Positions 58,177 to 64,000 of a stretch of DNA of 64,000 nucleotides are shown piece after piece (positions within the stretch are counted from its first letter, which is position 1; every line of letters starts with the position of its first letter). Source of the DNA: CAZGXI01 sp964529715 (GTDB taxonomy: Bacteria > Chloroflexota > Anaerolineae > Aggregatilineales > Ch27); NCBI GenBank assembly GCA_964529715.1, contig CAZGXI010000020.1, forward strand, positions 1 through 64,000, read 5' to 3'. A program made the translations under genes and the position numbers. The notes under the pieces were generated by a model, which saw nothing but the letters and a program-made list of their open reading frames with translations, made no database searches and was not told where the DNA came from.

Positions 58177-58878
58177 ATGAACGATGTTCCGCCAAAAGGC
58201 AACCCACCGGACGCCCTGCGCACGAAAGCCGTCGAGGATTTTCTCAAAGCGGTTTACCTGCTTCAGCACCAGGAAGATGCGGTTTCCACGTCGGCGTTGG
58301 CGGGTGAACTCAAAATCCAGTCGCCTTCGGTGACGGAGATGGCAAAAAAACTGGCCGAACATGGCTTGCTGGAATACGAACGTTACCGAGGACTGCGATT
58401 GACCGAAACAGGCCAGCAGATCGCCTTAGAAGTGATCCGACGCCACCGCCTGTTGGAGATGTACCTGGTAGACGCGCTCGGCTATTCGTGGGACCAGGTA
58501 CACGAAGAAGCCGAACGTCTGGAACATGTGATCTCGCGCCAGTTCGTAGACCGCATCGCTGCCGCACTGGGCAACCCAGACCACGACCCGCACGGTGATC
58601 CGATCCCTGCCGCCGATGGCTCACTGCCTCACCAAAACCTGACCTCGCTGGCAGACCTGCCCCTCCAGCAAACCGGCCAGATCAGGCGCATCACGGCGCA
58701 GTCGCCGGAAGCGTTGCGCTACCTGGGCCAACTGGGTCTGATCCCCGGCGCACAGGTGATCGTCACCGCGCATGATCCCTTTGACGGCCCAGTCCATCTG
58801 TTGGTAGACAATGCACCGGTCGTCGTCGGCGCGGAGATGGCACGACACATTCTGCTAACCCTCCCAAGCCAAGAGTAA
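58177..58878 (+). CDS. DtxR/MntR-type metal-dependent transcriptional regulator
   Basis: This 233-residue regulator has an N-terminal winged helix (VEDFLKAVYLLQ, STSALAGELKIQSPSVTEMAKKL, GLRLTETGQQIALEVIRRHRLLEMYL), the dimerisation and metal-binding domain (HEEAERLEHVISRQFVDRI, PHGDPIP) and a C-terminal FeoA/SH3-like domain (about 160-230). It represses or activates iron or manganese genes when metal is bound. No metal transporter gene adjoins it; the next genes encode Fe-S flavoproteins, which may be a clue to iron. ATG 58177 gives the usual N-terminus. Confidence 0.92.
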   Translation: MNDVPPKGNPPDALRTKAVEDFLKAVYLLQHQEDAVSTSALAGELKIQSPSVTEMAKKLAEHGLLEYERYRGLRLTETGQQIALEVIRRHRLLEMYLVDALGYSWDQVHEEAERLEHVISRQFVDRIAAALGNPDHDPHGDPIPAADGSLPHQNLTSLADLPLQQTGQIRRITAQSPEALRYLGQLGLIPGAQVIVTAHDPFDGPVHLLVDNAPVVVGAEMARHILLTLPSQE

Positions 58879-59032
58879 GACCGATTCCTGTGTTTTTCGG
58901 TCCAGAACAACCTTTAACGTGCACTTCAGTTCCTGGCGCGTGTGACAATTTTCACTACCTTGCAAGCGTCAACTTCGGCTACGCTGTAAGGGAGCGTTTT
59001 CTGTCAAATCTGCACAAACCGAGGCTACGATC
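58879..59032. other. Spacer before the GltD-like gene
   Basis: 154 bases without a gene. No good promoter boxes or hairpin seen. Confidence 0.3.
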
Positions 59033-60499
59033 ATGCACAATTCCCACAAACCGTCGATTGCCCCACGTCTGGAAAAAGAGGCCCGCCGCGAAAAGATGGC
59101 CCTGCCGCCACAGCCCCTGCTGGAACGCCCGCCAGAAGTACGCCTGAACGATTTTGAGGAGATTATTGTGCCGTTTTCGGCAGAGCAAGCCATCGCTGAG
59201 GCATCTCGTTGCTTATTCTGCCCCGGCGCGCCCTGCGCGAATGCCTGCCTGCTCGGCAACGACATCCCCGGCGCCATGTGGCTGATCAGCCAGGGCGATT
59301 TTCTGACCGCCGCCCGGCTGTACCGGGAAACAAGTGCTATGCCAGAAATTTGCGGGCGGGTGTGCCCCCAAGAACGGTTATGTGAAGGCGCCTGTGTGCT
59401 GGGCAAAAAGGGCGATCCAGTTGCCCTGGGCAGGCTGGAGATGTTCGTGGCCGACTACCAGCGGTTGCGTGAGGGATTACCCACCGATGGTGTCGGGCCG
59501 GATAGCGGCAAGCGCGTGGCGATTGTGGGCAGCGGCCCTGCCGGGATTGCCGCCGCCGAATGGCTGCGCCGCGCCGGACACGCCGTCACCATCTACGAGG
59601 CACTACCCGAACCAGGTGGTCTGTTGGTGTACGGTATCCCCAGTTTCAAGCTGAATAAGGACATCGTCCGCGCGAAGATCGACCAGCTTCGCGCCTTGGG
59701 TGTGGAAATCGTCTGCAACACCCGCATCGGCAGAGACATCCCCCTGGCAGAACTGCGCAGCCTCTATGACGCCGTCTTCTTGGGGACGGGTGCGAACGTG
59801 GACGCCACTGCCAAAATCGAAGGCATTGACACGCCGGGCGTCTACCAGGCAACCGAATTTCTGCTGCGAGCCAACCTACCGCCCGAAATCCTGGCCCCTG
59901 AAATCCGCGCCAAAGGACCGCTGCCTATTGGACGCAAAATCACCATCTTCGGCGGCGGAGACACCGCAATGGACTGTATGCGCAGCGCCCTACGGCTGCA
60001 ACAGCAAGCTGGATACCCCCTGGATGTCACCTGCGTCTATCGCCGTACCGAAGAGGAGATGCCCGGCAACACCAAAGAACGCGCTCATACCCGCGAGGAG
60101 CATGGCAAGTTTGAATTCCTCACCGCGCCGGTGCGCTTCATCTCTGGTGAGCAGGGAAGCCTTGGCGCCGTCGAATGTCTGCGCATGGAACTCGGCGAGC
60201 CGGACGAAAGCGGGCGCCGTCGTCCGGTCCCGATTCCAGACAGCAACTTCATTTTGGAAACCGACCAGGCGATCCTGGCGTTGGGCTACTGGCCCGATCC
60301 GCTGATCGGCAAGACAACGCCCGGCCTGGAAACACACGATTGGGGACTGATCACCGCCGACCCTGAAACCGGCAGAACTTCTCTTGAGGGCGTTTTCGCA
60401 GGCGGCGACAATGTCACCGGTGCAGACCTAGTCGGCACAGCAGTCGCGGCAGGCATCCGCGCTGCGTACGCCATCAACGACTACCTGCGCGGGAATTGA
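59033..60499 (+). CDS. GltD-like NADPH oxidoreductase (glutamate-synthase small-subunit family)
   Basis: This 488-residue Fe-S flavoprotein has an N-terminal [4Fe-4S] region with CLFCPGAPCANAC and CGRVCPQERLCEGAC. An FAD site (VAIVGSGPAGIAAAEWL) follows, then PEPGGLLVYGIPSFKLNKDIV and the NADPH site ITIFGGGDTAMDCMRSALR with VYRRTEEEMPG. The C-terminal GVFAGGDNVTGADLVGTAV closes the FAD domain. GltD supplies electrons to glutamate synthase, but no large-subunit gltB gene is in the window, so it may serve another oxidoreductase such as sulfide dehydrogenase (SudA) or NfnB. The start is ATG 59033. Confidence 0.9.
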   Translation: MHNSHKPSIAPRLEKEARREKMALPPQPLLERPPEVRLNDFEEIIVPFSAEQAIAEASRCLFCPGAPCANACLLGNDIPGAMWLISQGDFLTAARLYRETSAMPEICGRVCPQERLCEGACVLGKKGDPVALGRLEMFVADYQRLREGLPTDGVGPDSGKRVAIVGSGPAGIAAAEWLRRAGHAVTIYEALPEPGGLLVYGIPSFKLNKDIVRAKIDQLRALGVEIVCNTRIGRDIPLAELRSLYDAVFLGTGANVDATAKIEGIDTPGVYQATEFLLRANLPPEILAPEIRAKGPLPIGRKITIFGGGDTAMDCMRSALRLQQQAGYPLDVTCVYRRTEEEMPGNTKERAHTREEHGKFEFLTAPVRFISGEQGSLGAVECLRMELGEPDESGRRRPVPIPDSNFILETDQAILALGYWPDPLIGKTTPGLETHDWGLITADPETGRTSLEGVFAGGDNVTGADLVGTAVAAGIRAAYAINDYLRGN

Positions 60500-60512
60500 C
60501 AGATCGCAGCAG

Positions 60513-60537
60513 CGGCGGCGGATCGAGTCCGCCGCCG
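60513..60537 (+). terminator. Bidirectional terminator between convergent flavoprotein genes
   Basis: Perfect 10-base stem CGGCGGCGGA (60513-60522) / TCCGCCGCCG (60528-60537) with loop TCGAG, followed by GCTTATCTTTT. It lies between the ends of the GltD-like (+) and TrxB-like (-) genes. Confidence 0.75.
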
Positions 60538-60543
60538 GCTTAT

Positions 60544-60561
60544 CTTTTGCCGCCGCAAAAG
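60544..60561 (-). terminator. Second hairpin, CTTTTGC/GCAAAAG
   Basis: A 7-base stem CTTTTGC (60544-60550) / GCAAAAG (60555-60561) with loop CGCC lies five bases from the stop of the TrxB-like gene. It probably acts with the hairpin at 60513 as one bidirectional terminator. Confidence 0.5.
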
Positions 60562-60565
60562 GCAG

Positions 60566-61558
60566 TTACAACCGCATTTCTGACGAGTGGCCGGGGAAAA
60601 CACTCTTGCCGGTGATATAGCTGTACGCCTGGTTGACCGCAATGGCTGCCTGCCCGAAGCCGACCGAGATCAGGTTCAGCGGTTCAGCATCCGGCTGCGC
60701 GGCAATGTCGCCTGCTGCATAAATACCGGGTAGGTTTGTCTCCTGGCGACTGTTCACCACGATGTAGCGGCGGTCGATCTGGAGACCCCAATCTTTCAGC
60801 CCGCCCAAGTCGGCCTTGAAACCCAGGTTGAGCAGCACGGCATCCACCGGAATGCGCATTTCCTCCTGCGTGCGGTTATCGAAGATGACTGCCGCCTCGA
60901 CCTGTGCATCACCTTCCAGGCGACGAATTTCGTAATGCGTCAACACCTGCACAGATGAATGCATTAGCTCGGTCAGACTGCTGGGATGAGCGCGGAAGCC
61001 CTCACGCCGGTGGATCAGTGTCACCGAGCGGGCATAGTCCTTGAGGTTAAGCGCCCAGTCCACCGCCGAGTCGCCGCCGCCCACGACCAGCAAGTTCTTT
61101 CGGTAAAAAGGTTTTTTGTCCTGAACAAAATAGTACACTCCGTGTCCTTCAAACCGGTCGATGGTGTCATTTTGCAGTTTGTTAGGCCGGAATGCGCCAA
61201 TCCCGGCGCAAATGATCACCGCCCGGCTGTGGTGACTGCCCCTGTCGGTGACGAGTTCCCACATACCGTCATCCAGACGGCGAAGTTCCTCGGCCCGCTC
61301 TTCATAGCACATGGCCGGATGCCAGCGTTCCACCTGCTCAACCAAGTTGTGCACCAGGTCTTTGGCAAGAATTTTGGGAATCCCGGCCACATCGTAAATG
61401 TATTTCTCTGGGTAGAGCACTGCCAACTGTCCACCCGGCTCCGGCAAAGCCTCGATAATCTTGGTGCGCATCTCACGCATCCCAGCATAAAATGCGCCAA
61501 ACAACCCGGTCGGCCCGGCGCCGAGAATCGTAATATCATACAGGTCGTTTTCAGCCAT
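60566..61558 (-). CDS. Ferredoxin/flavodoxin-NADP+ reductase, TrxB-like (YumC type)
   Basis: This 330-residue flavoprotein transfers electrons between NADPH and ferredoxin. FAD site ITILGAGPTGLFGAFYAGM, EALPEPGGQL, NADPH site LLVVGGGDSAVDWALNL with LIHRREGFRAH, and the C-terminal GIYAAGDIAAQPD are present. The redox CxxC of thioredoxin reductase is absent: the equivalent place reads VYYFVQDKKPFYRKN. The C-terminal tail matches the homodimeric FNR group of Bacillus YumC and green sulfur bacteria. SD AAGGGAG upstream supports ATG 61558. It lies downstream of the GH3 hexosaminidase gene. Confidence 0.9.
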   Translation of the reverse strand: MAENDLYDITILGAGPTGLFGAFYAGMREMRTKIIEALPEPGGQLAVLYPEKYIYDVAGIPKILAKDLVHNLVEQVERWHPAMCYEERAEELRRLDDGMWELVTDRGSHHSRAVIICAGIGAFRPNKLQNDTIDRFEGHGVYYFVQDKKPFYRKNLLVVGGGDSAVDWALNLKDYARSVTLIHRREGFRAHPSSLTELMHSSVQVLTHYEIRRLEGDAQVEAAVIFDNRTQEEMRIPVDAVLLNLGFKADLGGLKDWGLQIDRRYIVVNSRQETNLPGIYAAGDIAAQPDAEPLNLISVGFGQAAIAVNQAYSYITGKSVFPGHSSEMRL

Positions 61559-61644
61559 CCGCTCGCTCCCTTATCGATGAGCCAACAATATTGTGCGTTC
61601 GCCGCTCTGCCACCAGCAGTGGCGAACCGCTCTCCGGGTGTATT

Positions 61645-63231
61645 TTACAATGGCACCGGCAGTGCCGCCGAAGGGGTGTAGTCCCCCAACAGCACCGAGA
61701 CCACCGCATCCAGGGAAGGACTGGCATCCCCCAGGCTTGCCAACGCGGTCTTGCAGGCCGGGAAACGCGCGGCATCGTGCGGATTGCGTAGAGCGACCAG
61801 CACGACTCGGCATGCATCTGCGATCAGCAGATCGACCAACTGCGCCTCTGGAGGATACAGATGGGCGCTTCGCACTGCCAGCAGCAATACGTCCGCCCCG
61901 GCTGCGAATGCGCGGGCGCGGGCCGCCTGGTCCGGCGTAAAATTCGACTCCAGGGCAATCGCTTCCAACCCTGCAAGACGCTTCTTCAGTCGTTCTGCCA
62001 GACCCGTCTGACCGCCGCGTTCCAGAGCTTCCGAATCTAGGTAGGAAGCGAACTCAACCATCACCACACGCCTGCCATCGCCGGGACGCAGCGGCAGCAC
62101 ACTGGCCTCTTGCCGGACCATCACCACGCCCGCCCGCGCAGCTTCCTGGGCGACGGCGCGGTGCTCCGGCGCGGCGATCAGTTCCGGCGCAAACGGCTGC
62201 GGCGCGCTGGTATAGCGCGCTTTGAGGGTCAGAATTCGTCGCGCTGCTTCTGCAATGCGATCCGTCGAAATACGCCCCGAATACACCGCTTTGAGCACCC
62301 CATCATGGGCGGCAGCCTGCTTTTCCGCCGTGTGGGAAAAGAAGATCACGTCCACCCCAGCCAGCGCCGCCAACACCGCCGATTCTCCCGCCCCGTAGCG
62401 GTCGGAAATAGCGCGCATCTCCATACAGTCCGTCGTCAGGACGCCCTCAAACCCCAGTTCGCCGCGCAGCAAGTCATAGAGAACGGCGCGCGACAGCGTC
62501 GAAGGGTTCACTGGGTCGAGCGCCGGAAAGTGGATGTGCGCCGCCATGATGCTGCTCACACCCGCCGCAATCGCCGCGCGGAACGGCGGCAGGTCCACTG
62601 CGTCCAGACGCGCGCGATCTGAGGCAATGACCGGCAGATCGAGATGTGAATCGATAGCCGTGTTGCCGTGCCCCGGAAAATGCTTGGCGCAGGCCGCAAC
62701 ACCCGCCGCCTGGTAGCCTTGAATCTGCGCCGCGCCAAGCAGCCCCACCTTTGCAGGATCGCTGCCGTAGGAACGCGCGCCAATAGCCGGATTGGCCGGA
62801 TTGCTCATCACGTCTACCGCCGGGGCGAGATTCCAGTTGATGCCGACGGCGCGCATCTCCGCCGCCAAAACACCCGCCATCCGCCGCGCCAGGTCGGGAT
62901 CACCCGCCGCGCCGAGGGCCATGTTGCCAGGGCTTTCAGTGAAAGGCGCGCGCATCCGAGCGACGATACCCCCTTCCTGATCGACGGCGATCAGCAGCGG
63001 CAGGGGCGATGCCTCACGCAGGCTGGCCGTAAGATCGGCAAGCTGGGCAGGTCCGGCGACGTTGCGCGCAAACAGAATCACCGTTCCCAGGCGGCCTGCC
63101 CGCAGCCAATCCAAAAAGTAACCGGGCGCCTCCAGGCCGTCGAAGCCCGCCGCCATCATCTGCCCGACTCGCTGTTCCGACGAAAGACCGGCGAGCACCG
63201 TTTCCACATCGGATAACCGCGTAGCATTCAT
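61645..63231 (-). CDS. Beta-N-acetylhexosaminidase, GH3 family (NagZ-like)
   Basis: This 528-residue glycosidase removes N-acetylglucosamine from peptidoglycan fragments or other glycans. The NagZ domain has LIAVDQEGGIVARMR, NLAPAVDVMSNP, CAKHFPGHGNTAIDSHLDLP (the flexible loop with the catalytic His of the NagZ dyad) and FEGVLTTDCMEMRAIS with the nucleophile Asp. It has a C-terminal extension of about 170 residues, as in two-domain GH3 proteins; small NagZ ends near residue 340. No signal peptide is seen. Start ATG 63231. Confidence 0.9.
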   Translation of the reverse strand: MNATRLSDVETVLAGLSSEQRVGQMMAAGFDGLEAPGYFLDWLRAGRLGTVILFARNVAGPAQLADLTASLREASPLPLLIAVDQEGGIVARMRAPFTESPGNMALGAAGDPDLARRMAGVLAAEMRAVGINWNLAPAVDVMSNPANPAIGARSYGSDPAKVGLLGAAQIQGYQAAGVAACAKHFPGHGNTAIDSHLDLPVIASDRARLDAVDLPPFRAAIAAGVSSIMAAHIHFPALDPVNPSTLSRAVLYDLLRGELGFEGVLTTDCMEMRAISDRYGAGESAVLAALAGVDVIFFSHTAEKQAAAHDGVLKAVYSGRISTDRIAEAARRILTLKARYTSAPQPFAPELIAAPEHRAVAQEAARAGVVMVRQEASVLPLRPGDGRRVVMVEFASYLDSEALERGGQTGLAERLKKRLAGLEAIALESNFTPDQAARARAFAAGADVLLLAVRSAHLYPPEAQLVDLLIADACRVVLVALRNPHDAARFPACKTALASLGDASPSLDAVVSVLLGDYTPSAALPVPL

Positions 63232-63298
63232 CGTTCACCATCCGATCCGCCTATAGACGGCAGCAATCCGAAACCACCGCCGCAAACCGACGCCCACT

Positions 63299-64000
63299 CT
63301 ACTCGTAACGGAGCACGTTCAGTGGTCGCTCATGGGAAGCACCCCAGGCCGTCAGGATCGTCGCCAGCAGCGAGAGACCAACAGACAGCGCCACCAGAAA
63401 GAATACCTGTTCACCGGAGATCGTCTGGCCAACCAGACGGACCATCTCCCCAACGCCGCCGCCCATCAGCATCGCTACGAAGACGGACAACGCCCCAACG
63501 CCAACGCCGACCAACCCGCCGACCAAGCCGATAATCGCATTTTCCAGCAGCAGCACTCCCAATACGCGGCGCGTCTTGAGGCCCAACGCCTTCATAACGC
63601 CGATCTGCCGCCGCCGCTCCAGCGTCGCCAGGGCAACCGTGTTGGCGATGATCGTCGCCCCGGCAAACAGCGCCAGTCCCGCCACCAGCAGCGGAATCGA
63701 CGCCATCTGCTGCATCAGACGCTCCAGAGCGGTATTGAGCGAACTAACATCCAGCGTGAAGCTGCCCAGCACCCCTGCCAGCGCATTGAGGGTCTCGTTG
63801 AGATAAGGTTCCTCCACGTTGATGATGGTCAGGTAGACTTCGGCGGACAGTGAACTCTCCAAAGCGTCCAGCGGCACGATAATCGTATCTGGCCTGCCGA
63901 ACAGGAATCCTCGCATCTCGCTGGTGATCCCCACGATCTCGAAATCGCGGATAATGGTCCGGTTGAACGCACTGATACTGAAGCGCAGCACGTCACCCGG
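63299..64000 (-). CDS. ABC transporter permease, MacB/FtsX family (5' end outside window)
   Basis: The minus-strand frame is open to the window edge and shows the C-terminal end of a long permease. A periplasmic segment (FEIVGITSEMRGFLFGRPDTIIVP) is followed by the FtsX domain: LLVAGLALFAGATIIANTVALAT, a cytosolic loop TLERRRQIGVMKALGLKTRRV and two more helices. It ends GASHERPLNVLRYE. MacB-type permeases are involved in lipoprotein export, peptide efflux or mechanotransmission. The ATPase partner and the N-terminal half are outside the window. Confidence 0.88.
   Translation of the reverse strand, partial: PGDVLRFSISAFNRTIIRDFEIVGITSEMRGFLFGRPDTIIVPLDALESSLSAEVYLTIINVEEPYLNETLNALAGVLGSFTLDVSSLNTALERLMQQMASIPLLVAGLALFAGATIIANTVALATLERRRQIGVMKALGLKTRRVLGVLLLENAIIGLVGGLVGVGVGALSVFVAMLMGGGVGEMVRLVGQTISGEQVFFLVALSVGLSLLATILTAWGASHERPLNVLRYE

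Noticed and set aside
60566..61558. Thioredoxin reductase
   Set aside because: The redox CxxC is missing; the equivalent position reads FVQD, as in TrxB-like ferredoxin-NADP reductases.

Overview
The window looks like one contig of a Gram-negative-like or monoderm bacterium of the phylum Chloroflexota, probably Anaerolineae or a relative; this is inferred from gene content, not from a marker phylogeny. The pointers are two LytR-CpsA-Psr (LCP) proteins, many exported SH3b proteins, very long Thr/Pro linkers ending in LysM or SH3b, a bacterial caspase, STAND-type ATPases, a menaquinone-type methyltransferase, and no LPS or outer-membrane genes. A 100-base N run (39379-39478) shows it is a scaffold, and its flanks suggest a metagenome-style de Bruijn assembly.

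Layout. 1-2162: accessory edge with the very GC-rich end of a 39-residue repeat protein, a decayed beta-helix fragment and a tyrosine recombinase. 2457-5613 (-): polar amino-acid ABC transporter whose binding protein is a tandem duplication. 5856-8284 (-): GIY-YIG nuclease, GNAT, eIF2B-like protein, small membrane protein. 8300-12503 (-): hflX, sensor kinase, trmFO. 12616-15533: LCP protein, TPR protein, tRNA-Leu(GAG). 15693-17994: plsX-fabF. 18204-21554: NMT1-type ABC importer plus a ubiE/menE-type methyltransferase. 21647-24372: TPR/TM protein, a structured-looking intergenic region and a solute-binding protein without signal peptide, convergent with a REC-GAF-HisKA kinase (24410-26044). 26200-30078: two S41 proteases, smpB and an unknown 270-residue protein.

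30109-39813 is the most unusual part: an 853-residue STAND ATPase with TPRs, tRNA-Arg(TCG), then a tight operon of a caspase fused to a complete aminoglycoside-phosphotransferase-fold kinase, a four-helix membrane protein with an outside SH3b domain, and a small STAND ATPase; next to it are an SPFH-like membrane protein and a Thr/Pro-LysM membrane protein. I infer a membrane-linked conflict or controlled-death module.

39930-48106: AddB-like helicase, UvrD/AddA-like helicase, stand-alone Fe-S RecB-type nuclease, recJ and an IMPACT protein, i.e. a recombination-repair operon. 48115-57117: cell-surface block (LCP, SH3b/CBM9-like protein, four glycosyltransferases, SH3b-serine hydrolase). 57142-64000: coaE with extensions, DtxR-type regulator, GltD-like and TrxB-like flavoproteins, GH3 hexosaminidase and the 3' end of a MacB/FtsX permease.

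Sigma-70-like promoters with 16-18 base spacers (TTGNNN / TATAAT, TAAAAT, TACAAT, TAGAAT) can be seen before many transcription units.
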